Shown: positions 12,472 through 18,926 of the stretch, one piece after another
How positions within the stretch are numbered: position 1 is the stretch's first letter
Layout of the letters: every line of letters begins with the position of its first letter
Assembly: GCA_027064845.1 (NCBI GenBank)
Contig: JAMOPC010000034.1
Location: 1-21,891 of the forward strand
DNA from: Desulfurococcales archaeon
Lineage (GTDB): Archaea; Thermoproteota; Thermoprotei_A; Sulfolobales; Desulfurococcaceae
Reading direction: 5' to 3'
DNA: 21,891 nucleotides
Notes under the pieces: model-generated
What the model was told of the DNA's origin: nothing
What the model saw: only the letters and a program-made list of their open reading frames with translations
Databases searched by the model: none
Program-made: the position numbers and the translations under genes

Positions 12472-13453
12472 GGCTTTAACTGAAAAATATAGGCCCAAGA
12501 GGCTAGAAGAACTAATTGGTCAAGAAAGAGTAAAAGAGGTCCTATCTGAATTTATAAAACTCTACAAGGAAGGCAAGAAGAAGGTATTACCGCATTTCCT
12601 CTTCGCAGGACCTGCTGGTACTGGTAAAACTACTACAGCATATATTTTGTCCTACGAACTCAATATACCATTAATTGAATTAAATGCCAGTGACGAGAGA
12701 GGAATTGATGTTATTAGACAAAAGGTCAAAAGATTAGCAACTAGCCGTGGTAAAAGAATAATATTGCTTGACGAAGCTGATGCTATGACGCCAGATGCAC
12801 AACAAGCCCTAAGAAGAATTATGGAAAGAGCCGAAATAATAGGTAGAAAAACGGATGGGGAAACAATGATTGTTTTCATACTTACAGCCAATTTCCCGTG
12901 GAAAATCATTGATCCCATAAAGTCTAGGTGCGTGATACTACCATTTTCACCGTTACCAGTTAAAGATATTGTTAAAATACTTGCCAAGATAGCCATAATG
13001 GAAGGAGTAACAATAGAGACCGAGGAAGATAAGAGACAATTAGTGGAGGCCTTGACTAGAATAGTTGAAATTAGCGGGGGCGATATGAGGAAAGCGCTGA
13101 AATATCTTGAAACAGTTCTTAGTACTACAAAGAAAATAAATGTTGAAGCCGTAAAAGGTATTGTTTCTCCAGAAATAGTTGATGAAGCCGTTAACCTTGC
13201 CTTATCTGGGGACATTGTTGCGGCCATAAGGACCATTGAGGATGCCTTGGCTATGAATAAGTTATCACCAGAAGAAGCCCTATATAGGTTCTACAAAGTA
13301 GCCCTCAACTTTAGTGATAAGAAACTAATGACTAAGGCACTAATAGAACTTAGAAGAGTAGAGGAAGCCATTAGACTGGGAGGCAATCCGTTAATACAGT
13401 TTGCAGGATATTTATCAACAATATGGTACGTTAGCATGGCTAGGGGTAAGTAA
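12464..13453 (+). CDS. rfcS: Replication factor C small subunit (clamp loader)
   Basis: An archaeal-type RFC small subunit, 329 aa, the usual length. RFC boxes are all present: EKYRPKRLEELIGQ (box II), Walker A GPAGTGKT (49-56), ELNASDERGIDVIR, Walker B LLDEAD (101-106), sensor-1 TAN (141-143) and SRC (154-156) with its arginine finger; the C-terminal collar helices follow. It should bind and hydrolyse ATP. Four such subunits with one large subunit load PCNA in archaea. A small insert (AEIIGRKTDGETM, about 123-135) separates Walker B from sensor 1 and is not usual. The start ATG at 12464 has GGTGAT 4 nt upstream. A divergent RfcL-like gene is 1.4 kb downstream in the same operon, and PCNA is on the left arm. 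Confidence 0.95.
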   Translation: MVEALTEKYRPKRLEELIGQERVKEVLSEFIKLYKEGKKKVLPHFLFAGPAGTGKTTTAYILSYELNIPLIELNASDERGIDVIRQKVKRLATSRGKRIILLDEADAMTPDAQQALRRIMERAEIIGRKTDGETMIVFILTANFPWKIIDPIKSRCVILPFSPLPVKDIVKILAKIAIMEGVTIETEEDKRQLVEALTRIVEISGGDMRKALKYLETVLSTTKKINVEAVKGIVSPEIVDEAVNLALSGDIVAAIRTIEDALAMNKLSPEEALYRFYKVALNFSDKKLMTKALIELRRVEEAIRLGGNPLIQFAGYLSTIWYVSMARGK

Positions 13454-13635
13454 TGGTCCGAGCCAATTTACACAACTGTAATAAAAAACTTAAAAAGATA
13501 TTGGAAAAATACTCTGTACCCTACATAGAGCGAGATAACCAAATATTTTTTACCGTTTCTCCATCTCTTAGAAAACGCATTTGGAAAGAACTTGTTAAGG
13601 AATGCTTGGGTGTGTTCCATGAAGAAATACATTAG
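13453..13635 (+). CDS. Unknown small basic protein, 60 aa
   Basis: A 60-aa basic protein (VRANLHNCNKKLKKILEKYSVPYIERDNQIFFTVSPSLRKRIW) with a helix-strand-strand-helix pattern. The ATG at 13453 shares one base with the RfcS stop (TAATG) and is preceded by GGGGT. It overlaps the Cas4-like gene by 17 nt. No family recognised. The operon context makes it real; function unknown. Confidence 0.6.
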   Translation: MVRANLHNCNKKLKKILEKYSVPYIERDNQIFFTVSPSLRKRIWKELVKECLGVFHEEIH

Positions 13636-14326
13636 TCCACACTCTATTGCTCTCTACAATAAGTGTCCTAGAATGTTTTATTATTATATACATGAATATA
13701 AATCATTGCCTCCTCCAGAGTATTATAAGCCACCACTAGAATTTGGGACACTTATTCATAAAATAATTGCTAAGTACTACGAATTAATACCGGACACACT
13801 AGTGCCTACTGAGATTTTAATACACCTAAAGAAGGCTTTTAATGAATTGTGGAATGTTAAGTATGAGCCTTTCCGTGAGCGTGTAGAAAAACAGTTAATG
13901 AATTTTGTAAAGTTTGAGAAACAAAGACTATCTTGGCACTTCAATGCTAAGCCAGTTGCGGTTGAAAAAGAGTTTGTTAAGGGACGAGTACATGGTATTG
14001 TTGATGCACTGTTTCGTAAAGGTGACGACTTAGTAGTTGTGGACTGGAAAACGGGTTATGTAACGGCTGCCTATAATGATGATATTAATGTACAATTAAA
14101 TGTTTATATGTGGCTAACAGGCGCCAAGGAAGCCTATGTTGTTTACCTAGAATATGGTTACTGGGAAAAAATTGAGAAAATCAATATAGAAGAAATAATA
14201 AAAATGATTCTTAGCGACAATACTTATGCGCCACTGCGTGGTCCACAATGTGATACTTGTCCTTACCAATTTATTTGTATGACCAAGGACCCATTTAATT
14301 ATTCCGTATATGGTGAAGAGATATGA
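13619..14326 (+). CDS. Cas4/RecB-type PD-(D/E)XK nuclease with predicted 4Fe-4S cluster
   Basis: A 235-aa nuclease. PD-(D/E)XK residues are visible: GTLIHKII (His47), GIVDAL (Asp129), VVDWKTG (Asp142-x-Lys144) and QLNVYMW (Gln159, Tyr163, the Q-x3-Y RecB motif). Four Cys fit a 4Fe-4S cluster as in Cas4 and AddB: Cys16 (NKCPRMF) plus C-terminal C211-x2-C214-x5-C220. Characterised Cas4-type enzymes degrade single-stranded DNA and produce 3' overhangs. No CRISPR array or other cas gene is in the window, so this is the stand-alone viral type used in recombination or end-processing. The start ATG at 13619 follows GGGTG; the frame is open from 13592. Likely partner of the Sak4-like ATPase. Confidence 0.9.
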   Translation: MKKYISPHSIALYNKCPRMFYYYIHEYKSLPPPEYYKPPLEFGTLIHKIIAKYYELIPDTLVPTEILIHLKKAFNELWNVKYEPFRERVEKQLMNFVKFEKQRLSWHFNAKPVAVEKEFVKGRVHGIVDALFRKGDDLVVVDWKTGYVTAAYNDDINVQLNVYMWLTGAKEAYVVYLEYGYWEKIEKINIEEIIKMILSDNTYAPLRGPQCDTCPYQFICMTKDPFNYSVYGEEI

Positions 14327-14814
14327 GTATAGAAAACAAGGATCAAGATATGTTTGTTAGACTTTTTTATAAAAATAACAAAATATACCTAGTTGTTACA
14401 ATGGATGAAAGGGATTTCATAGAGGCCCTAGGCTTACATAATTCAATGATGGAAGATATTAATAAGTCCTCTGACCAAATATTAGAAGTGTCCAATAAGA
14501 TCCACAAGGTTCTAATTGATGAATTAGCCAAGTATAACCTAGATAATCCGGTAACGTACTATGTTGTTCTAAACAACTTGATTGCAAACAACATGTTGAT
14601 AATAACTACTCAGTTTAATAAGGACCAAGTAATTAATGACTCGGACCTAATTAAAGTATTTAAGCACTGGATATTTGCAACTATAAGGTACTTGTTGAAT
14701 TTACTTTCTGTAGCCGTTGAAAGATATAGGGGTAAGACTCTTAAACAAATATCAAAGGAATTGGGTATTAATATAAAGGAAATTACTGATAGAAGAGGTG
14801 AGTATTTTATATGA
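14323..14814 (+). CDS. Unknown protein, 163 aa
   Basis: No family recognised. It has a beta start (MFVRLFYKNNKIYLVVTM), a long mostly helical middle (residues 25-130), and a C-terminal HTH-like segment (GKTLKQISKELGINIKEITDRRG). It is translationally coupled by ATGA overlaps to the Cas4-like gene before it and the RfcL-like gene after it, with GGTGAAGAG upstream of its ATG. This tight placement between a nuclease and a clamp-loader-like ATPase suggests an accessory of one of them. Confidence 0.6.
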   Translation: MSIENKDQDMFVRLFYKNNKIYLVVTMDERDFIEALGLHNSMMEDINKSSDQILEVSNKIHKVLIDELAKYNLDNPVTYYVVLNNLIANNMLIITTQFNKDQVINDSDLIKVFKHWIFATIRYLLNLLSVAVERYRGKTLKQISKELGINIKEITDRRGEYFI

Positions 14815-15611
14815 CCGAGGACATTTATAAGAGCAAGTCTATGGAACAACTTGAATTGTGGCTACGTACTTGGTCACCCTATGTTAAGAAGTGTTGCCTA
14901 GTATATGGACCAATAGGCGTTGGTAAAACATTTACTATACACTATGTTGCCGAGAACCTTGGGTTTAAGGTAATTGATGCAGAAGATATTGAGTTTGATT
15001 ACGAACAATTAGTCATAATATCTAGGAGCCCCAGAACAATTACCGGAGAGAAAAAACTCCTCTGGTTCGATAGGCCTTATAGGTACTTGAACGGCAAAAA
15101 ACTTAGGAAAATAATTCACAACACAAGGGTTCCAATAGTTCTTGAGGACGAAGATAAAAAATATTACCAGTACCTAGGATGTGCTGAGATAAGAGTATTT
15201 CCGCCACCAAGGGCTTGGATAGCAAAGTATTTGAGAAAACATAGTATTGTTAAGCCAAACTATTCCGCTGTTAGCGATGATGTTAGGCAATCAATGCTCC
15301 TAGCACTGGGCTCGAGTGGCTATGAGACCACGGACTGGGTCAATGTCGTTAAAGAATTCTTTACCAGAGGAAAGGGTGCAGAATATTTTGAAAAAACACA
15401 TTTACCAGCACTATTGGATACTGGACTGGTGGCCTTTTATGGTAAAAAGTTTTTAGAATTCATGGAACGCCTAGTTGTTGCCGACATAATATCTGATCAC
15501 CCTGGTTTCGGTAAGGTATTAGAAGGAATAAGGCCCCAGTTTAGAGTTAAGGATGTTATAATGTATTATTATGAGAAAAGAAAAGAGAGCGAAAAACTAG
15601 AAAAGGAGTAA
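14811..15611 (+). CDS. Divergent RFC large-subunit-like ATPase
   Basis: A 266-aa P-loop protein laid out like the ATPase part of archaeal RfcL: a W-L-x-x-W helix (ELWLRTWSP, 15-23), Walker A GPIGVGKTFTIHYVAENLG (33-51), then FKVIDAEDIE where RfcL has ELNASD, and a sensor-1-like strand VPIVLEDED (107-115) followed by AEIRVFPPPRAWIAKYLRKHSI, which matches the RfcL 'lI.F..l....i...L..I...E.I' block. Walker B is degenerate: LLWFDR (83-88) in place of hhhhDE. It is shorter than cellular RfcL (about 400 aa or more) and ends KESEKLEKE without a PIP box. It would cap an RfcS tetramer, binding but perhaps not hydrolysing ATP (inference). A DnaC-like role is an alternative. Confidence 0.7.
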   Translation: MTEDIYKSKSMEQLELWLRTWSPYVKKCCLVYGPIGVGKTFTIHYVAENLGFKVIDAEDIEFDYEQLVIISRSPRTITGEKKLLWFDRPYRYLNGKKLRKIIHNTRVPIVLEDEDKKYYQYLGCAEIRVFPPPRAWIAKYLRKHSIVKPNYSAVSDDVRQSMLLALGSSGYETTDWVNVVKEFFTRGKGAEYFEKTHLPALLDTGLVAFYGKKFLEFMERLVVADIISDHPGFGKVLEGIRPQFRVKDVIMYYYEKRKESEKLEKE

Positions 15612-15614
15612 ATA

Positions 15615-15627
15615 TTTTACTATAAAA
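15615..15627 (+). promoter_or_regulatory. TATA box before the 76-aa basic protein
   Basis: TTTTACTATAAAA is centred near 15624, in the 37-nt gap after the RfcL-like gene. It is 25 bp before the GTG at 15649, while GGGTGAT lies between them. Confidence 0.4.
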
Positions 15628-15648
15628 CAATTAGTTTGGGTGATAAAG

Positions 15649-15879
15649 GTGCGAAAACTGAGGAAAAAGAAAACTGTTTCCTTGAAAAGGAAAGTATATG
15701 TATATAATGTCCGTGAAGGCTACTTGAAGAAAGCCCTTAAACTGGCCTACGAGTACTCCAATCCTCTGGGCGAATATGAAGTAATTCTCCATCACCCAAA
15801 CATGGAAATAAAGCTTTACACCGACGAGCCCAGAGTCTTTGATAAAGTTGCCAATCTTTCCTATATAGGTCTAGGTTAG
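15649..15879 (+). CDS. Unknown small basic protein, 76 aa
   Basis: A 76-aa protein with a strongly basic N-terminus (VRKLRKKKTVSLKRKVY) and a compact helix-strand-strand body (GYLKKALKLAYEYSNPLGEYEVILHHPNMEIKLYTDEP). Probably nucleic-acid binding; no family recognised. The GTG at 15649 is preferred because GGGTGAT lies 4-5 nt upstream; an earlier GTG at 15640 lies inside that site. It is followed after 9 nt by the DUF932-like gene. Confidence 0.55.
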   Translation: MRKLRKKKTVSLKRKVYVYNVREGYLKKALKLAYEYSNPLGEYEVILHHPNMEIKLYTDEPRVFDKVANLSYIGLG

Positions 15880-15888
15880 GTGTAGGTA

Positions 15889-16863
15889 TTGAGTAAGAAA
15901 CTGGAGCCCAAAAAGGATTCCGCCGAGTTTTATGAGATAACACTTAATAGGGCTAAAATTAATAAAATTGAACCAACACCCAAAAAGAATAGTGTAATTA
16001 TATATTATAATAATGTGCCAATTATTTTTAGTAAAAGGGCCTTTGCTCATTTATTGAGACATGTTAATTTACCAGTTCTCCAGACAAAGAAAATCTATAA
16101 GGAAACTCCAGAGCCTATTATTAATCAAATACTAAAGTATCTTGAAGGCGCCAAATTAAAGGTTGGCATAGTTAAGAAAGGAGATAAGTTTTATGCGTAT
16201 AGAGTAACCACGACTCGTTACACTTCTATTCCGCATCGTGTACTGTTTGAATTTATAGATAAAATAAATAGTAATTATAAAATAAAAGTCTATGAGAAAC
16301 AACCCATAAAGTTTACTCGTAGGTTCGGCTTCTTTTATGTCCTAGGATACGGGAATATTGGTAAAGAAAAAATCAAGTATGGCATATTGATTACAAACTC
16401 TAACATCGGCAATAAGGCAATACATATAACACCCATTGCTAGGTTCAGTGATGGTGGATTCATTTTCTTAGACGAAACCGTGGCTATTCCTGCTAAACAT
16501 GTTGGCGACGTTAACCAACTATTACAGCGTGTTGGTGAAAAGTATCGTGAAGCCGTCAATAAGTTGCAAAGTAACCATAGAAACATATTTAAGAAATTGA
16601 ATACCAAGTTAAACAAGCCCATAACTCAGAAGGAAATAAACGAGTTCCTAAAATATATTGAAAGGAAGTTTGCCAAGAAGTATCATAACTGGATACGTAA
16701 TGTACTATATAAGAACATAGAAGAATATGGACCAACTGAATTAGCCTTAGTAAGAACTCTAGCCTTCTTTGCAAATGTTACTTATAAGAAACCAAGTGTG
16801 CAAAAAGAGTTTGCGGACCTATTGCGTGATGTTATTAACTCTCCTCGCCTCTTCTTTTCCTAA
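15889..16863 (+). CDS. Large unknown protein with weak DUF932-like features, 324 aa
   Basis: A 324-aa basic protein starting at a TTG at 15889 (GGTGT 5 nt upstream). In the middle, KYGILITNSNIGNKAIHITPIARFSDGGF (about 165-193) resembles the 'V-x-NS-x-x-G...P-x-x-R-x-x-C-x-NG' block of DUF932 phage/plasmid proteins, though the usual Cys-x-NG is replaced. The region after it, HVGDVNQLLQRVGEKYREAVNKL, is helical like the rest of the C-terminal part. An N-terminal FSKRAFAHLLRHVNLP also fits a DUF932-type start. DUF932 proteins are of unknown function, often on phages and plasmids. The match is by eye and weak; the protein may be something else. Confidence 0.6.
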   Translation: MSKKLEPKKDSAEFYEITLNRAKINKIEPTPKKNSVIIYYNNVPIIFSKRAFAHLLRHVNLPVLQTKKIYKETPEPIINQILKYLEGAKLKVGIVKKGDKFYAYRVTTTRYTSIPHRVLFEFIDKINSNYKIKVYEKQPIKFTRRFGFFYVLGYGNIGKEKIKYGILITNSNIGNKAIHITPIARFSDGGFIFLDETVAIPAKHVGDVNQLLQRVGEKYREAVNKLQSNHRNIFKKLNTKLNKPITQKEINEFLKYIERKFAKKYHNWIRNVLYKNIEEYGPTELALVRTLAFFANVTYKKPSVQKEFADLLRDVINSPRLFFS

Positions 16864-16901
16864 ATTTGGTTAGTTGAAAGTTTTTGACGGAAAGTAAAAA
16901 A

Positions 16902-16911
16902 CTTTTTAAAT
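16902..16911 (+). promoter_or_regulatory. TATA box before the 97-aa gene
   Basis: CTTTTTAAAT, preceded by purine-rich GTAAAAAA, lies 43 bp before the ATG at 16950. It gives a leader of about 18 nt that contains a strong GTGAGGAGGGATC ribosome site. Confidence 0.5.
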
Positions 16912-16949
16912 CCTACCACAAATATTTTCTTAGTGAGGAGGGATCCTGA

Positions 16950-17243
16950 ATGAGAGCCAAGTCCATAGTCCAAAAAACTTATCTCCCAGTTGTTTTTTAT
17001 GCTAACCAATATAAAGTAGGCTCTTCTTCCGTCGTTGTTCCCCAGAAAGTTTTTGACCACATCAAGAACTTGCTAAGAATTCACCACAAAATAGATTGCG
17101 ACAAATTACTTGTATGGGTAAATGTCCACACCCTTGATAAGAAAAGGGTACTATTCATTGTTAGACCCCTCGATGACATTGAGTCCGTATATCCAATCTA
17201 TTTGCCCAGCCTTGTTATAAAACACTATATGGGTGAAAACTGA
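16950..17243 (+). CDS. Small protein, possibly AbrB-like, 97 aa
   Basis: A 97-aa protein. Residues 22-58 (KVGSSSVVVPQKVFDHI ... CDKLLVWVNV) recall the swapped-hairpin AbrB pattern (G-S-S-x-V-V-P-k-x-v...D-x-l-x-V), and a second beta part follows (RVLFIVRPLDDI). The start ATG at 16950 has an unusually strong ribosome site (GAGGAGGGATC). It is coupled to the following HTH gene (TGATG, 1 shared base). A regulator is likely; the family call is weak. Confidence 0.6.
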   Translation: MRAKSIVQKTYLPVVFYANQYKVGSSSVVVPQKVFDHIKNLLRIHHKIDCDKLLVWVNVHTLDKKRVLFIVRPLDDIESVYPIYLPSLVIKHYMGEN

Positions 17244-18097
17244 TGGTCTCAAAGCGTGTAATGGAAGCCTGGGAACTATATCAACAAGGTCTTTCTACAA
17301 AAGAAATTGCCGAGAAAATGGGCATCACTCCTGGTGCCGTAAGAAAATACATAGTTATTGCCAGAAAAGAACTTGGCATACAGAAAGAACCAAAGAAAAC
17401 TGGTAAAAAAGTTGCCAAACAACCTAAGGTAGATAAGGAAATCGCTAAGATTAAAGAAGAAATCCAATCATTGTGGAGAGAGATAAATTACCTATTTTCG
17501 ATTTTGACACCAATACAGGAAGAGATGCAAAGACTTAATGATTGTATTGAAAGAATAAAGAGGCTAGAAGGAAGAGTTAATAGTCTTGAAAAGAGAATTG
17601 AGAGCCTAAATAGACCGATTAGTGTGCCAAGAACAATTAGTATTTCTGATCAAATAAGGAAATTGGCCGATGATTATAAGAAGTTACTAGAAATCGCTAA
17701 AAAGTATTATGAAATCAATGAATTGCTAGGCAATATTGAACAAGGTCAATTTACCAAAGAATCTGGTTACTGGGCTAGAAAAAGTTACATTGGTTATTAC
17801 GCTAAGTTTAGTCGATTCTATGCGGTGGCCCATGTGACCCATTACAGTGATTGGTGGAGAGGTAATAAAGAACTGAAAGAGTGGTGCATAGTTAGGTTAA
17901 TTGGAAGAAAAATACTTAGCCGCGAAGAATTAATTGCTAAGTATTCTACAATTAGGGACCAATTATTGAGTGCCATAGAAAAGTTACCAGAACTCATTGA
18001 AAAGAGGTTACCACTATATCCAGAAAATGCCGAGAAAGTGGAAAAACTATATAACGAACTAATTGAACTCATAAAAGGAAAAGGCAAGAATCAATGA
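17243..18097 (+). CDS. HTH plus coiled-coil protein, 284 aa
   Basis: Residues 8-45 form a sigma-70 region 4/LuxR-like helix-turn-helix: WELYQQGLSTKEIAEKMGITPGAVRKYIVIARKELG. A basic linker (about 47-65) leads to a coiled coil (66-125, EEIQSLWREIN ... RLEGRVNSLEKRIESL). The C-terminal half (150-284) has a Trp/Tyr-rich block (GYWARKSYIGYYAKFSRFYAVAHVTHYSDWWRG) and two terminal helices. N-terminal HTH with a coiled-coil oligomer domain is common in transcription regulators, and also in small terminase subunits, so both remain possible. The start ATG at 17243 is preceded by GGTGAAAAC and overlaps the previous stop. Confidence 0.7.
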   Translation: MVSKRVMEAWELYQQGLSTKEIAEKMGITPGAVRKYIVIARKELGIQKEPKKTGKKVAKQPKVDKEIAKIKEEIQSLWREINYLFSILTPIQEEMQRLNDCIERIKRLEGRVNSLEKRIESLNRPISVPRTISISDQIRKLADDYKKLLEIAKKYYEINELLGNIEQGQFTKESGYWARKSYIGYYAKFSRFYAVAHVTHYSDWWRGNKELKEWCIVRLIGRKILSREELIAKYSTIRDQLLSAIEKLPELIEKRLPLYPENAEKVEKLYNELIELIKGKGKNQ

Positions 18098-18142
18098 AGC
18101 CGACTAAATTAAATTTGAAATGTATGAATGAGACTTGGGAAA

Positions 18143-18154
18143 CATTATATAATG
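18143..18154 (+). promoter_or_regulatory. TATA box before the 108-aa gene
   Basis: CATTATATAATG, nearly palindromic, is centred at about 18149 and lies 28 bp before the ATG at 18177. The ribosome site GGTGAAACCC lies between them. The gap from the previous stop is 79 nt. Confidence 0.45.
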
Positions 18155-18176
18155 AATGTAAAAATTGGTGAAACCC

Positions 18177-18503
18177 ATGACTACCCAAACTCAAGATAAG
18201 AACTCCCAGATTAAAATAGTTGAGTTTTTTGATGCTGGGGGAAGCCCTCTACGAAGCGTCATTGAAAAATGGGCAAGGGAAAATAATATAGAGACTATCG
18301 AAATAAAAGGACTTTGTAAAGATCCGGAAAACAAGTTAAGGGAATACATTGTAGAACAAGCTAAAAAATTGAATGCAGAAGCCGTAATAGTGTTACAGTA
18401 TGACGAACCATATCCATTTGCATCATCAACGGAAATATGTTATCATATTATCTTTTTTGACCAGTATGGGTTAATTCTAGGAATACAAGAAATACTATGC
18501 TAA
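18177..18503 (+). CDS. Unknown protein, 108 aa
   Basis: A 108-aa alpha/beta protein: strand QIKIVEFFD, helix LRSVIEKWARENN, strand IETIEIKGL, helix KLREYIVEQAKKLNAEAVIVLQY, and two closing strands (ICYHIIFFDQYGLILGIQEIL). The 'A-x-x-L-x-A-x-A-V-h' helix-strand unit recalls YbjQ/DUF74-like folds but this is only a shape match. It has three Cys, one C-terminal. Start ATG at 18177, after GGTGAAACCC; the frame is open from 18165. The same start box precedes the next two genes. Confidence 0.6.
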   Translation: MTTQTQDKNSQIKIVEFFDAGGSPLRSVIEKWARENNIETIEIKGLCKDPENKLREYIVEQAKKLNAEAVIVLQYDEPYPFASSTEICYHIIFFDQYGLILGIQEILC

Positions 18504-18523
18504 ATATTATGCTGGTGAAACCC

Positions 18524-18904
18524 ATGACTCAAGCCCCAAACAAAACCCAAGTCATATATGTTGAACCAAGAATTTTTTTAAAGAATGAGGATAGAACATA
18601 TTACAATCCTGAGTTAATCATTGTGAAGGATGAGAAACTGAAATTAACATTAATTAATTGCGATGGTACTCCTTATCGAGAAGACCATATTATACGGGGT
18701 GAAAATGTGGAAATTAAAACGGTGAACGAAATACGGAATAACTATTGTGTATTAAGGACGATTGAAATTGAACCTTGGCACAGTGATGAGCCGGCATTGG
18801 CTGGTAGAATAGTACGAATTTTTGGCAATAGACAGGAGACGGTATGGTTACAAACTTACTTGTATTATAGAGGAAAGTGGTACGTATTCACATATTTTAA
18901 ATAA
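18524..18904 (+). CDS. Unknown beta-rich protein, 126 aa
   Basis: A 126-aa mostly beta protein ending in YYRGKWYVFTYF. No family recognised and no enzymatic motif. The start ATG at 18524 is fixed by GGTGAAACCC directly before it. It shares the first 17-18 bases of leader plus start (GGTGAAACCCATGACT) with the preceding gene, yet the two proteins are not alike after the first few residues. Gap from the previous gene is 20 nt, and it is 22 nt before the Ycf46-like gene. Confidence 0.6.
   Translation: MTQAPNKTQVIYVEPRIFLKNEDRTYYNPELIIVKDEKLKLTLINCDGTPYREDHIIRGENVEIKTVNEIRNNYCVLRTIEIEPWHSDEPALAGRIVRIFGNRQETVWLQTYLYYRGKWYVFTYFK
18894..18903 (+). promoter_or_regulatory. TATA-like element before the Ycf46-type ATPase
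   Basis: ATTTTAAATA spans the stop of the 126-aa gene, centred about 28 bp before the GTG at 18927, with GGTGAAACCC in between. Tentative. Confidence 0.35.
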
Positions 18905-18926
18905 AGTTACTCAAAGGTGAAACCCA

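Noticed and set aside
12652..13236. 194-aa minus-strand frame opposite RfcS
   Set aside because: Antisense shadow of a clear rfcS gene.
18177..18904. Duplicated paralogues because of identical gene starts
   Set aside because: The identity covers only the leader and the first few codons; the proteins differ in length, fold pattern and sequence after that.
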